Positions 19,787 to 28,995 are shown, counted from the stretch's first letter. The stretch is 64,000 nt of DNA from Draconibacterium sp. (GCA_016705335.1 JADIYN010000019.1:1-64000); one strand, 5' to 3'. Numbers and translations: made by a program. Notes: generated from the letters alone by a model not told the origin.

Positions 19787-20311
19787 ATGACTGCCGAAGA
19801 GTTTAAAAATAAGGTAATTCCATACTCGGTTAAATTGTATCCGATGATATTCAGGATATTAAAAAACGAGGAAGAAACTCGCGATACATTGCAGGATTTG
19901 ATGGTAAAACTTTGGAGTAAGCGGGGCGATTTGAAAAAGTGTACAAACCTTTCGGCATACATAATTACAATTGCCAAAAACTACAGTTTTGATGTATTAA
20001 AAAAGAAACGTCCGGAGGTTTTTGGTGAAAATGATGAATTCAGGTTAATAAATATTGAAGAAAAAAGTTTCGACCCTGACCACAGAGAAAAATTTGAATA
20101 TATACATAAAACCATTGAGCAACTGCCTGATAAATATAAGACTGTTATTAAACTTCGGGATATCGACGGTTTTACTTTTGAAGAAATTAAAGAATTTACC
20201 GGATTTGAAATAACTCACATACGGGTTATTTTATCGAGAGCAAGATTGAAAGTGAAAGAGGAAATTGAAAAAATTTACGATTATGATGAAACAAAAAGAT
20301 TTGTCAGATAA
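19787..20311 (+). CDS. ECF-type RNA polymerase sigma factor
   Basis: 174 residues. Region 2 spans about residues 10-75 (KLYPMIFRILKNEEETRDTL, QDLMVKLWSKR), with a short linker and region 4 at about 105-165 (IEQLPDKYKTVIKLRDIDGF, then FEEIKEFTG and VILSRARLKVKEEI). This is the sigma-70 factor pattern of the Bacteroidota ECF groups. The next gene overlaps its end and encodes a membrane protein with the layout of an anti-sigma factor, which is the usual control. The third gene (DUF4252) is a likely member of the regulon or of the signalling path. No promoter consensus was recognised upstream, so autoregulation by an ECF-type promoter is possible. Confidence 0.9.
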   Translation: MTAEEFKNKVIPYSVKLYPMIFRILKNEEETRDTLQDLMVKLWSKRGDLKKCTNLSAYIITIAKNYSFDVLKKKRPEVFGENDEFRLINIEEKSFDPDHREKFEYIHKTIEQLPDKYKTVIKLRDIDGFTFEEIKEFTGFEITHIRVILSRARLKVKEEIEKIYDYDETKRFVR

Positions 20312-20717
20312 ATATTACAGGGGTGAAACTTCTCTTGAAGAAGAAATGGAACTTAAAACCAAATTTGCAGATTCTGAGGTTGATTCCGCAGAAAAAGACA
20401 TGTTTGCTTATTTTCAAAACGAAAGCAAAATACCCGGAAATCTGGAGGAAATGGTTTATTTGAGACTATCGGAAAAAATAAATAAACCACGAAAATTGAA
20501 AATCATCTTTATAAGTATAAGTTCGGCAGCGGCGGTTTTTTTATTTTTCCTGAATATTTATTTCAACTTTCAGGCTGAAAAAAAAGCTGAAATGGAAACC
20601 GATTTCCTTGCACTGGAAAAGGCACTGTTTCAGGTATCAGAAAGCATTCAACCGGAAGAACAGCAGGAAATGATGGTACTTTGGGTTGATAACGATGTGG
20701 AAATAATAATCAATTAA
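20283..20717 (+). CDS. Probable membrane anti-sigma factor
   Basis: About 144 residues from the ATG at 20283 (another ATG follows at 20286; an earlier one at 20265 is possible). The N-terminal 75 residues are acidic and helical (YYRGETSLEEEMELKTKF), the usual sigma-binding part; one TM helix follows (IIFISISSAAAVFLFFLNIY); the extracytoplasmic part is short and acidic. It has no CHCC zinc motif and no FecR domain. Overlap of 29 nt with the sigma gene indicates coupled translation. The assignment rests on layout and context rather than a recognised domain. Confidence 0.65.
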   Translation: MMKQKDLSDKYYRGETSLEEEMELKTKFADSEVDSAEKDMFAYFQNESKIPGNLEEMVYLRLSEKINKPRKLKIIFISISSAAAVFLFFLNIYFNFQAEKKAEMETDFLALEKALFQVSESIQPEEQQEMMVLWVDNDVEIIIN

Positions 20718-20737
20718 ATATTTTAAAAACAAAAACT

Positions 20738-21679
20738 ATGAAACAGTTAATTTTTTTTATTGTGGCAACAATTTTTACAACACCTGTATTTGCGCAACAA
20801 ACGCCAACGCTTTTTAATCAGTTAACCGAAAAATATGCCGATTCGGAAGGTTTCAGTGCAAGCCTTTTAACAAGCGATATGTTCGACCTTTATTTAAAGA
20901 AAAAAAACCTTGAAGAAAACTCGCCTGTATTCGATGCCTTGAAAAATCTTGACAGGATTGTTGTTGTTTCCCAAAGCAAATTTTTGAAAGGATTTGAAAC
21001 GGCAGGCACTTTAACAGCCTCCAAACCAGAAGATAACCAATTACACGAAACTATCCTGGATTTCTACAAAAAAAATAACTACACTCTTTTTAAAACCGAA
21101 AAACGGATGGGTGAAGATATAAAGGTGTATTTGAACAAAGATCAGGATAAAATAGTGTCGTTAGTTTTGGTTACCAACTCCGAGGCTGCTACAAACCTTG
21201 TTGAACTGCAGGGTGATATTGATTTAAAAACCGTTGCCGAACTTAACAAAGCGCTCAATTTAAAGGGACTTGAAAATTTATATAAGCTTGATAACAGCAG
21301 CTCGTATTATGGTTTTCCTTCAATAGCTGCATATTCTCCTGAGCGGATTGATGAACTGGTATCAAGGCAACGCGAGCTAATAGAAAGACAACACAGTTTA
21401 ACGGATGAACAGCGAACTGAAATTGAAGCACGGGCTAAAGAAATGGCAGAAAAGCAAAATCAAATGTCTGAAAAATACCGTGAATTGGCTGAGAAATATC
21501 AGAGGGAACCTATTTTTCTAAGTTATCCGGGCGACACAAACACAGTTTATTATATTGATGGAAAGAAAGTTAAAGCTAAAGAAATTAAAGAACTCGACAA
21601 AGAAAAGATTGAAAGTATAGAAGTTAAGAAACCAGAGAAGAAGGATGATAAAACGACAATTAAGATTAAAACAAAATAG
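20738..21679 (+). CDS. DUF4252 secreted protein
   Basis: 313 residues. The signal peptide MKQLIFFIVATIFTTPVFAQ precedes a DUF4252-like domain (about residues 25-165: LFNQLTEKYADSEGFSASLL, DRIVVVSQSK, LVLVTNSEAATNLVELQGDI), then a Gln/Glu/Arg-rich coiled coil (about 205-255) and a Lys/Glu-rich tail with a TonB-box-like YYIDGKKV repeat. DUF4252 proteins are often encoded with ECF sigma/anti-sigma pairs in Bacteroidota; their role is unknown. It starts 20 nt after the anti-sigma stop and the operon ends at a strong terminator. Confidence 0.8.
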   Translation: MKQLIFFIVATIFTTPVFAQQTPTLFNQLTEKYADSEGFSASLLTSDMFDLYLKKKNLEENSPVFDALKNLDRIVVVSQSKFLKGFETAGTLTASKPEDNQLHETILDFYKKNNYTLFKTEKRMGEDIKVYLNKDQDKIVSLVLVTNSEAATNLVELQGDIDLKTVAELNKALNLKGLENLYKLDNSSSYYGFPSIAAYSPERIDELVSRQRELIERQHSLTDEQRTEIEARAKEMAEKQNQMSEKYRELAEKYQREPIFLSYPGDTNTVYYIDGKKVKAKEIKELDKEKIESIEVKKPEKKDDKTTIKIKTK

Positions 21680-21699
21680 AAAACGGATTAATAAAAATC

Positions 21700-21740
21700 A
21701 AAAAGTGGATGTCCTTTAAGTAATGGACATCCACTTTTTA
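21700..21740. terminator. Strong bidirectional terminator
   Basis: AAAAAGTGGATGTCC (21700-21714) pairs perfectly with GGACATCCACTTTTT (21725-21739) around a 10-nt loop. It serves both the sigma/DUF4252 operon and the convergent DUF4270 gene. Confidence 0.9.
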
Positions 21741-21801
21741 TGTAACAAATATTTTCAATGCAGTTTATTCCTAATTTTAACCAAAACTATTAAGACACCT
21801 G

Positions 21802-23154
21802 CTAATTCGTGTATTTGGAGTAGGTAACAATTAATTTAATACCAGTTTTACTTGTGCTCCCTTTTAAAACAACACGGTTTGCCTGATCGTTCTTTCGCGC
21901 AGGTGTAAGGAAAAACCCGTTATTCGAGGCATTTCCATCAATTATCTCCTGCAAATGCTGGGTTATTGTAAAATGATAAGTGTAATCAGAACGTAAACCA
22001 CCTCCATAAAATGTAGGATTGAAAACATAATCTCTGGGAAGATATTCGATGCCATTTTCAGCTACTACAGTAAACAACATTTGTAACGGGGGTTGATATT
22101 TATGCACCTGAGAGGCAACTGTGTCAATCTGGAAAACCAATTCGGCTTTGTTAATTGCGTAAGGAAATGTATCAGTTCCAACAATTGTCATTGAATCTTT
22201 CCAACTTGACAAATTGTCAATCAATATCCTTGACTTTAACCCACCGGTTGCCTGCACATAAATTAACGAATCTTCAACTGTCTCGCTGTTTAGTTTATCA
22301 TAAAATGAAGTTTGGGTATAATCGTGCTGAATATTATTAACTCTTGCGCTATATGACGAAATCGTATATGGCATAATTAAAACAGAGTCACCACTAATTT
22401 TACTTTTTAATGAATCGTTGTGGTAAAACAAAGCAAGCGCCGAGCCGTCAAAACTTCCATTTCTCACAGCTTCCAATGAAAGTAACGCTCCTCCTGGTGT
22501 AGTTGATTTTTCGGATTCAACATACAATCCTTTAAAATATTCAAGAAAAGCATCAGAATTAATCATGTGCAATGTGCCAGCATTTATAAGTTTTTCACCC
22601 AATGAGATATCCAGAGGAATAATTAATGACTGGTAGTAAGCAGTATCTCCAAGCGAGTCTAATCTTACTCTTGCCGTGAATTCATATTCTGCAAGCAGCT
22701 TGCTGTAAGCCATTGATTTTAGATCTACATCCTGCTTGTATTTTGTGTCGTAATCGAGCGGTGATTCAAGTTCATAAACTTTGAGTTTTTGTTTCGTAAG
22801 TGTATCACCGTAAAAGTTTCTGTAATAAAGGTATAATTTGATTGAATCAGCCTGGGCATTTTTACTAAAATCAGGAAATTCATTTAAACGATATTGAGCT
22901 GCAAAACCAATAGTTGTATTACCAAAAATTGAATCGGTAAAACTTCCAAGTAAACTTTTACTGGGTTGGCTGGTAGTTATTGAATCTTCCGAAAAAGTGT
23001 ATGATTTTGTGTTCTCAATAGTATTCCGGATTGAAATTAAATCCCCGCCGGGTAATACTTCAATACCGATACTGCTCTGATCTTCGCAGCCTGACAATGT
23101 TATCACAAACAATGCGATTACAAAAATGAAATTAATGTTATAATTGTTTTTCAC
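21802..23154 (-). CDS. DUF4270 lipoprotein
   Basis: 450 residues, frame intact. The signal peptide ends in a lipobox, ITLSGC, so the protein is anchored to the outer membrane or surface. It starts with SSIGIEVLPGGDLI and SLLGSFTDSIFGNTTIGFAA, the typical N-terminal pattern of DUF4270, and has beta-rich repeats throughout. The family is restricted to Bacteroidota and of unknown function. It is adjacent to the short glycogen-synthase gene and panC/panD, an arrangement I know from other members of the phylum. It is the last gene of its transcript, with a strong terminator about 60 nt after the stop. Confidence 0.85.
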   Translation of the reverse strand: MKNNYNINFIFVIALFVITLSGCEDQSSIGIEVLPGGDLISIRNTIENTKSYTFSEDSITTSQPSKSLLGSFTDSIFGNTTIGFAAQYRLNEFPDFSKNAQADSIKLYLYYRNFYGDTLTKQKLKVYELESPLDYDTKYKQDVDLKSMAYSKLLAEYEFTARVRLDSLGDTAYYQSLIIPLDISLGEKLINAGTLHMINSDAFLEYFKGLYVESEKSTTPGGALLSLEAVRNGSFDGSALALFYHNDSLKSKISGDSVLIMPYTISSYSARVNNIQHDYTQTSFYDKLNSETVEDSLIYVQATGGLKSRILIDNLSSWKDSMTIVGTDTFPYAINKAELVFQIDTVASQVHKYQPPLQMLFTVVAENGIEYLPRDYVFNPTFYGGGLRSDYTYHFTITQHLQEIIDGNASNNGFFLTPARKNDQANRVVLKGSTSKTGIKLIVTYSKYTN

Positions 23155-23303
23155 TAAATTTTCTGATTAATTAATATGCCGGTTTTATTTCTGTTTTCTG
23201 TAATATAATTATGCAAACCTATTAAAAATGCTTTGATTACCCATTTTTAACAATATCAATTTTTAAACTTTTAAATATTAATTTGATTTTTAACAACCCA
23301 TGG

Positions 23304-24107
23304 TCAGAGGACCTTATCGTAGAAATCGTTGTATGCATCAATATATGTTTCTAAGGATTGATATTCAAGAAAAGGTTTGTCCGAAGAATGAATGTGTTTT
23401 TCAACATCCACGTTAATTTTATTGGTGCCTTTTATAACTGCATCCGAAAAATTTATTCCAAGCTTACTGACATTTACAAATGTCGGATCGTTTATAACTT
23501 TAACATCATCTTTATCAACACCTTCAAGTAATAGCTTTTCACTAAACTTTGGGTTTAATTTATTTTTAAACGTATCGTTGTAAACCGAGTAAACCACTTT
23601 TGAATTCCGGAATAGCGGGTTATTGTAGTAATATTTTTTAATATAAAGCGGCACAAGTGAAGTAAGCCAGCCATGACAATGGATTATATCGGGAGCCCAA
23701 CGGAGTTTAATTACCGTTTCAAGAACTCCCCGTGCAAAAAACACTGCACGTTCATCATTGTCCGGGAATTCATTCCCCTGCTCATCCGTAAGCACACATT
23801 TCCGCTGAAAATAGTCTTCGTTATCAATAAAGTAAACCTGCATGCGGGCAGTTTGAATAGAAGCTACTTTTATAATTAAAGGATGGTCGGTGTCGTTAAT
23901 CACAAGGTTCATCCCCGAGAGGCGAATTACTTCGTGCAATTGGTTGCGACGTTCGTTTACGCAGCCATAGCGGGGCATAAAAGTGCGAATTTCTCTTCCC
24001 CTTTCCTGCACTCCCTGTGGCAAGTACCTCGAAATTTCAGACATTTCGCTTTCAGGTAAATAGGGGAAGATTTCTTGTGAAATATATAGGATTTTTTTCT
24101 TTTCCAT
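23304..24107 (-). CDS. Single-domain glycogen/starch synthase (GT5 N-terminal domain only)
   Basis: 267 residues from the ATG at 24107 (an upstream ATG at 24140 lies in the promoter and is unlikely). The start KKILYISQEIFPYLPESEMS is the ADP-glucose-synthase catalytic-domain start (K-x-G-G-L equivalent weakened here), then RTFMPRYG, DIIHCHGWLTSLVPLYIK. The normal enzyme has about 480 residues with a second Rossmann domain that holds the donor site; here the chain ends after the first domain with no break visible near the end. Such short forms occur beside panC in Bacteroidota. Whether it has synthase activity is doubtful. It is divergent from panC with a shared 165-nt region. Confidence 0.8.
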   Translation of the reverse strand: MEKKKILYISQEIFPYLPESEMSEISRYLPQGVQERGREIRTFMPRYGCVNERRNQLHEVIRLSGMNLVINDTDHPLIIKVASIQTARMQVYFIDNEDYFQRKCVLTDEQGNEFPDNDERAVFFARGVLETVIKLRWAPDIIHCHGWLTSLVPLYIKKYYYNNPLFRNSKVVYSVYNDTFKNKLNPKFSEKLLLEGVDKDDVKVINDPTFVNVSKLGINFSDAVIKGTNKINVDVEKHIHSSDKPFLEYQSLETYIDAYNDFYDKVL

Positions 24108-24137
24108 TCTCTGTTGAACGCAGTTTATAACAGGCTG

Positions 24138-24168
24138 CAAAGGTAATAAAAATATCGTGAATATTCAA
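24138..24168 (-). promoter_or_regulatory. Promoter of the short glycogen-synthase gene
   Basis: On the minus strand TTG (24168-24166) and TACCTTTG (24145-24138) are 20 nt apart, an excellent match to the Bacteroidota -33/-7 consensus. Start of RNA near 24131 gives a leader of about 24 nt. On the plus strand TTACTTTG at 24242-24249 may be the matching -7 element of panC, with a poor -33. Confidence 0.6.
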
Positions 24169-24272
24169 TTTAAGGAAGTTATGCAGGTTAAATCGTGTTT
24201 ATCGTTACGGTTTCAGCTGTTAATTTCCAGATTAAATTTATTTACTTTGCACCGCAAAAATAAAGGACTATT

Positions 24273-25113
24273 ATGTTTTTTGTCGAAACAATATCTGCGT
24301 TGAATGAAAAGCTTGAATCCTTCGGAAGTTTTGTTACCGTTGGGTTTGTTCCCACGATGGGGGCGCTTCATGAGGGGCATTTGTCGCTTGTAAAACAAGC
24401 TGTTTCTGAAACTAACATAGTGGTTGTCAGTATTTTTGTAAACCCAACACAATTCAATGACCCTAAGGATCTTGAACGATATCCGCGAACTTTGGATGCT
24501 GATTTGCAACTGCTCGAAAAAACAGGTTGCCAAATTGTGTTTGCTCCCGGAGTGAATGAAATTTACCCTGAGCCCGACAACCGCAAATTCAATTTTGGTG
24601 AATTGGAGTCAGTAATGGAGGGTCTGCACCGCCCCGGCCATTTTAATGGTGTTGCACAGGTGGTAAGCAAATTGTTCGAAATTGTAAAACCGGAAAAAGC
24701 TTATTTTGGGCTGAAAGATTTTCAGCAGTTGACAATAATTAAAAATATGGTAGCACAGTTGAATTTGCCGGTTCAAAGTGTTCCGTGCTCCATTATACGC
24801 GAAGAAAGCGGACTTGCAATGAGTTCGCGGAATGAATTGCTTTCGGCTGAAGAACGTAAAAATGCCGCTGTAATTTCTGAAACCCTTTTTTAAATCAAAA
24901 GAACTTGCTACCCAAAAATCCGTAAACGACCTTAAAAACTGGATTTTTGAAACCATCAACAAAAACAAATACTTAACTGTTGAATATGTTGACATTGTTG
25001 ATGATATTCAACTCCAGTCAGTAAAAAACTGGAATGAAAATGTTGTGAAAGTTTGTTGTGTAGCGGTTTTCTGTGGAAAAGTAAGATTAATAGACAACAT
25101 TGTTTTTAACTAA
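24273..25113 (+). CDS. panC: Pantothenate synthetase (one break)
   Basis: PanC joins pantoate and beta-alanine at the expense of ATP, giving pantothenate for CoA. Visible motifs: GFVPTMGALHEGHLSLVKQA (ATP site with HxGH), SIFVNPTQFNDPKDLERYPR, GLHRPGHFNGVAQVV, YFGLKDFQQL, and SSRNELLS. The frame breaks near 24893 (one base in a T-run); the shifted frame continues SKELATQKSVNDLKNWI and EYVDIVDDIQLQSV to TAA at 25111-25113, giving about 280 residues, the normal size. panD follows after 12 nt, so the two last-step precursor enzymes are in one operon; coaD at 3.7 kb belongs to the same pathway. Confidence 0.93.
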
Positions 25114-25125
25114 AAAAGCAAAGTG

Positions 25126-25476
25126 ATGCAAATTGAAGTTTGTAAATCGAAAATACATAAAGTAACGGTTACCGAAGCCAACCTGCAATATGTGGGAAGC
25201 ATTACAATTGACCAGGATTTAATGGATGCAGCCAACCTGATTGAAAACGAAAAAGTTCAGGTGGTGAATATCAATAACGGCGAACGCCTTGAAACTTATG
25301 TTATTAAAGGCGAACGGGGATCGGGGACAATTTGTTTGAATGGCCCGGCTGCACGGAAAGTTGCTGTTGGCGACGTCGTAATTATTATTTCATATGCCTT
25401 GATGGATTTTGAAGAGGCTAAAGTTTTCAAACCCTGGCTGGTTTTTCCTGATACCGAAACCAATTCAATCGTTTGA
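25126..25476 (+). CDS. panD: Aspartate 1-decarboxylase proenzyme
   Basis: 116 residues from ATG at 25126 (a GTG at 25123 is also in frame). PanD makes beta-alanine from L-aspartate and is self-cleaved to form a pyruvoyl group. The cleavage site is Gly24-Ser25 in QYVGSITIDQDLM, at the canonical position, and the partner residues in NGERLETYVIKGERGSG and NGPAARKVAVGD are present. The C-terminus overlaps by 12 nt the convergent lipoprotein gene. The operon with panC supplies both pathway products in one transcript. Confidence 0.95.
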   Translation: MQIEVCKSKIHKVTVTEANLQYVGSITIDQDLMDAANLIENEKVQVVNINNGERLETYVIKGERGSGTICLNGPAARKVAVGDVVIIISYALMDFEEAKVFKPWLVFPDTETNSIV

Positions 25477-25884
25477 TTCCAGATTTATCCAACCCCATCC
25501 CGGAACTATAAGTTTTAGCGTGTTTTTTTCAATCTGATAAGTTTTTACCTGAGGTAACATAAGGCAAAACTTTTGCGAGAATTTGCTGTCGCAACAAATT
25601 TCGGTGCATCCTGCTGCCGAAAATGAGATAGCATTTCCATCCGTCTGAATAAAATCTCCAAAGCAATTGTTAACGTCAAGTTTCAGATTAAAAGTGCCAT
25701 CATTTTTAAATTCGATAATAGGATTGAACCCATTATTTTTTGGGTAAGAAACTGATTCCAAAGAAATGAAATCAGTGATTGTCCATTTTCCGGCAAAGTA
25801 TCCAAATCCATTTTTCCCGTTTTTATCACATGACAATAAAAGCAGAATAAAAAAGAAGATAACAGTTAATTGAAAACGGTTCAT
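25465..25884 (-). CDS. Small lipoprotein, lipocalin-like
   Basis: 139 residues. The signal peptide ends in LLLLSC, a lipobox. The mature part resembles the lipocalin-like/META type of small beta-barrel lipoproteins common in Bacteroidota: GKWTITDFISLESV, then PIIEFKNDGTFNLKLDVNNC, then four Cys in NAISFSAAGCTEICCDSKF, and a closing strand YQIEKNTLKLIVPG. Family identity is suggestive only. The last four codons overlap the end of panD in the opposite direction, so no terminator lies between. Confidence 0.7.
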   Translation of the reverse strand: MNRFQLTVIFFFILLLLSCDKNGKNGFGYFAGKWTITDFISLESVSYPKNNGFNPIIEFKNDGTFNLKLDVNNCFGDFIQTDGNAISFSAAGCTEICCDSKFSQKFCLMLPQVKTYQIEKNTLKLIVPGWGWINLESND

Positions 25885-26075
25885 ATTGTTTTTTCTATAA
25901 TGATTAAAATGTTTGCAGTTTGGTTGCGCTGCAATTTTTTAAACCACAAAAATGACCAATTCGCCCCAGTTTAAAACCTTTTGCGCCCAATAACGGACTT
26001 TCAGCCCAAATGGCTGCAAAACATTTGAAGTACAAAAAGTTGAGGTTATTTTCAGGCTTTCAGTACCGAAAATAA

Positions 26076-27338
26076 ATGAAACAAAAGCTAGTTCTGATTT
26101 TTCTTTTAAGCTTGTCAGTAAATTTGTTTGCGCAGGAAAACAACTTTAAAAAGTCATGGAAGATTGATTCGGTTCAGATTAAAAAAAACTGGCGCACCCG
26201 CGATAAAATTATTATGCGCGAACTTCAGTTTGAACCCGGAGAAACAATTGATAAAAGTTGCATTGAAACCTCGATAAACCAAATTTGGAATATTGGTAAT
26301 TTTGCTCTTGTCGATTATTCGCTTGATTCAATTTCGCCCGAAAGCTACCTGATGAACATTCAGGCAAAAGATGCATTTACTTTGCTGCCCATCATTTCAT
26401 TCAGTGGTGCACGAAACGATTATAACCTCGGGCTTGGTATTTCCGACAACAATTTTTTGGGTCGGAATATTACACTTAATCTGAGTGGAAACATTGGAAC
26501 CTACAGCAAAAACTATAACCTGGGTGTCGAAATTCCGCGTCAGTTGCTGTATAAAAACATGACACTTGCATTTCAGGCTTTGAACGGATCAGGAAACAAT
26601 TTCAGATATTCAGATGATAATAAAGTTTCCGTGGTGGCATATCACACAAAACAGTTTTCGGGAAGCATTGGAAATCCCTGGCATACCGACTATTACTATA
26701 CGGTTTCACCCAATTTAAACTGGAATATTTTTCAACACAAAACCGACAAATCATTAATTGATACTGACGTTCCTTTTGCAGATGATTATGAAGTAAAGTA
26801 CCTGGCACTTTCATTGGGCGAATCAACTGGAATGATAAACCGGAAACGTCATCAGCGCGATGGATATTCAGTATCAGCAGGATACGGTGTTGGAATCGGT
26901 CTTGATAAAAACAGCCCGTTTTATCAATCATTTGGATTGAATGCCATTTATTATAAACTGTTTAACCCGGTTATGGAATTTTCTGCAGGATATTCAACCG
27001 GATATACAACTTCCACTAAACCATCATTAATTACCTATCTCGGTTCGGGAAACATAAAAGGTTTGACAACAGGTAAAGAATCTGGGCAGGGATATTTTTC
27101 AGGTTTTGTAAAAGGGAGCTTTACTTATCTCAACCGCGATTGGTTTGCGCTGGAACAAACCATTTATTTAAATTTTGGGAAGGCGAACGACAAATACTTT
27201 GATATTTACAAAAGCATTCCACGCATTTCAGCAGGAACAGGTTTTAAAATATGGACACCAATGATTCCATGGCTTGCTGCAAGTGTGCATTTTGTGTGGT
27301 TAAAAGGTGGTGATAATTGGTTTTATCTTGATATTTAA
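26076..27338 (+). CDS. Short BamA/TamA-like outer-membrane protein with one POTRA domain
   Basis: 420 residues. A signal peptide (LSVNLFAQ) is followed by a single POTRA-like domain (about 25-95: SVQIKKNWRTRDKIIMREL, QFEPGE, NIGNFALVDYSLD) and then an Omp85-like beta barrel starting at LPIISFSGARNDYNLGLG, with LNLSGNIGTYSKNYNLGVE. The chain ends SVHFVWLKGGDNWFYLDI, an aromatic-ended strand. BamA itself has five POTRA domains, so this is a reduced paralogue of the type found in several copies in Bacteroidota. Insertion of, or transport across, the outer membrane is likely, but the client is unknown. The frame is intact and the gene stands alone. Confidence 0.75.
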   Translation: MKQKLVLIFLLSLSVNLFAQENNFKKSWKIDSVQIKKNWRTRDKIIMRELQFEPGETIDKSCIETSINQIWNIGNFALVDYSLDSISPESYLMNIQAKDAFTLLPIISFSGARNDYNLGLGISDNNFLGRNITLNLSGNIGTYSKNYNLGVEIPRQLLYKNMTLAFQALNGSGNNFRYSDDNKVSVVAYHTKQFSGSIGNPWHTDYYYTVSPNLNWNIFQHKTDKSLIDTDVPFADDYEVKYLALSLGESTGMINRKRHQRDGYSVSAGYGVGIGLDKNSPFYQSFGLNAIYYKLFNPVMEFSAGYSTGYTTSTKPSLITYLGSGNIKGLTTGKESGQGYFSGFVKGSFTYLNRDWFALEQTIYLNFGKANDKYFDIYKSIPRISAGTGFKIWTPMIPWLAASVHFVWLKGGDNWFYLDI

Positions 27339-27411
27339 CTCCCAAAACATCATCATTTTGTTATTTTTGGTCATCTAACTTTCCTGATTTTGGCTTTAAA
27401 CATATTCACTA

Positions 27412-28902
27412 ATGAGTAATAAAATAAATATTTCACTGCTTCCACTCGGAAAATCAATCGAAGTAAATTCAGGAACTCCTTTAAAAGACGTATTGCACGA
27501 GTTTGGCGTTGAATTTCCGTGTGGAGGAAAAGGAACCTGTGGAAGTTGCAAAGTTAAATTGTTAAAAGGTAAACTTGTCATTGACGACGTTCAGCAAAAA
27601 AAACTAAACAAATTAAAATTGACCGATAATTGGCGTTTGGCCTGTTTTTGTAAAGCTGAAACTGATATTTCCCTTGAAATTTCGCAATTTGAAAATATTA
27701 TACTTGCCGATAATTCAACATTTGATTTTCAACCGCAAACAGGATTTGGAATGGCAGTTGATTTGGGAACCACAACGATTGTAGTTCAGTTGGTTAACCT
27801 TGAAAACGGGCATGTTTTGGATTCCGTTTCCGATGTTAATCCACAGGCAAGGTTTGGCGGCGACATTATTTCTCGTATTCAAAGTTGTCTGGATGGCAAT
27901 TTTGAAGAATTACAAAACCTTGTCAGGTCGAAAATTGACGAAATGATTCAAACAATCCTACAAAAACACCCGGTGAATATTTCAAAGATTGCAATTGTTG
28001 GAAACACTGTAATGCATCATATTTTTTCGGGATTGCCTGTTAATTCGTTGTCATTTTATCCATTTTATTCGCCCAATTTGGGAGTTCAGGAATTATCCAA
28101 TAAAGAATTGAACTGGAGACTTCCGGATGCGGTAAGAATTCTGTTTTTTCCTTCAATAGGTAGTTTTGTGGGAAGCGATATTTTAGCCGGAATTGCCGCA
28201 ACAAAAATGGCTGAAAACAAAAAATACTCAGTTTTAATTGATTTGGGAACCAACGGTGAAATTGTTGTTGGTAACTGTGATAAAATAATTTGTGCGTCAA
28301 CAGCAGCCGGACCAGCTTTTGAAGGAGCAAAAATCAGTCAGGGAATGCGGGCTACCACAGGAGCAATTTCATCGGTCAGTTTTGAAAATGATGAATTAAA
28401 AACTCATGTTATTGGAAATGCAACTGCGAAAGGGATTTGCGGCAGTGGTTTAATCGATATAATGGCAATTCTGCTGAACAGGGAGCAAATTGGCATGTTT
28501 GGCGAAATAAACAGTGGTGAAGAATCGATTCCACTTTCAGGGAAAGTTTCAATTACACAGCAGGATATTCGTGAATTTCAACTGGCAAAAGCCGCAATTG
28601 CTGCCGGAATTCAGATTTTACTAAACCAAATGAAAATTTCCTATTCCGAAGTTGACAAGGTTTATATTGCCGGTGGTTTTGGCAATTTTTTAAATATCGA
28701 AAATGTAATCCGCACAGGTTTAATTGAATGTGAAGCAAATAAAATTGTAAAACTTGGAAATACAGCATTAATAGGTGCTAAAATGCTTTTGTTTGAAGAT
28801 GAGACTTTTATACATAAAATTCTCGGAAAAACCACACATTTCAATCTCGAGGGCGATCCGAATTTTCAGGATATTTATATTGAAAAGATGATACTGTTGT
28901 AA
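27412..28902 (+). CDS. [2Fe-2S] ferredoxin-ASKHA corrinoid-activating protein (RACE family)
   Basis: 496 residues. The N-terminal 85 residues are a [2Fe-2S] domain with FPCGGKGTCGSCKVKL and a fourth Cys in RLACFC. The rest is an ASKHA ATPase: MAVDLGTTTIVVQLVN (phosphate 1), NPQARFGGDIISRI, AIVGNTVMHH, LIDLGTNGEIVVGN (phosphate 2), and KVYIAGGFGNFL (adenosine). This is the architecture of RACo/RamA-like activators (DUF4445 C-terminus), which reduce the inactive Co(II) form of corrinoid methyltransferases using ATP. No corrinoid protein or methyltransferase gene is nearby, so its client must be elsewhere in the genome. The frame is intact. Confidence 0.88.
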   Translation: MSNKINISLLPLGKSIEVNSGTPLKDVLHEFGVEFPCGGKGTCGSCKVKLLKGKLVIDDVQQKKLNKLKLTDNWRLACFCKAETDISLEISQFENIILADNSTFDFQPQTGFGMAVDLGTTTIVVQLVNLENGHVLDSVSDVNPQARFGGDIISRIQSCLDGNFEELQNLVRSKIDEMIQTILQKHPVNISKIAIVGNTVMHHIFSGLPVNSLSFYPFYSPNLGVQELSNKELNWRLPDAVRILFFPSIGSFVGSDILAGIAATKMAENKKYSVLIDLGTNGEIVVGNCDKIICASTAAGPAFEGAKISQGMRATTGAISSVSFENDELKTHVIGNATAKGICGSGLIDIMAILLNREQIGMFGEINSGEESIPLSGKVSITQQDIREFQLAKAAIAAGIQILLNQMKISYSEVDKVYIAGGFGNFLNIENVIRTGLIECEANKIVKLGNTALIGAKMLLFEDETFIHKILGKTTHFNLEGDPNFQDIYIEKMILL

Positions 28903-28995
28903 ACAATATTAGTTGCTTGTGCATAAGTCATTAGAAGAGAAAAAAAGAAATATCAAATAAGGAATAACAAAGCGAAGAAAGGAAAAAATGTTTTT

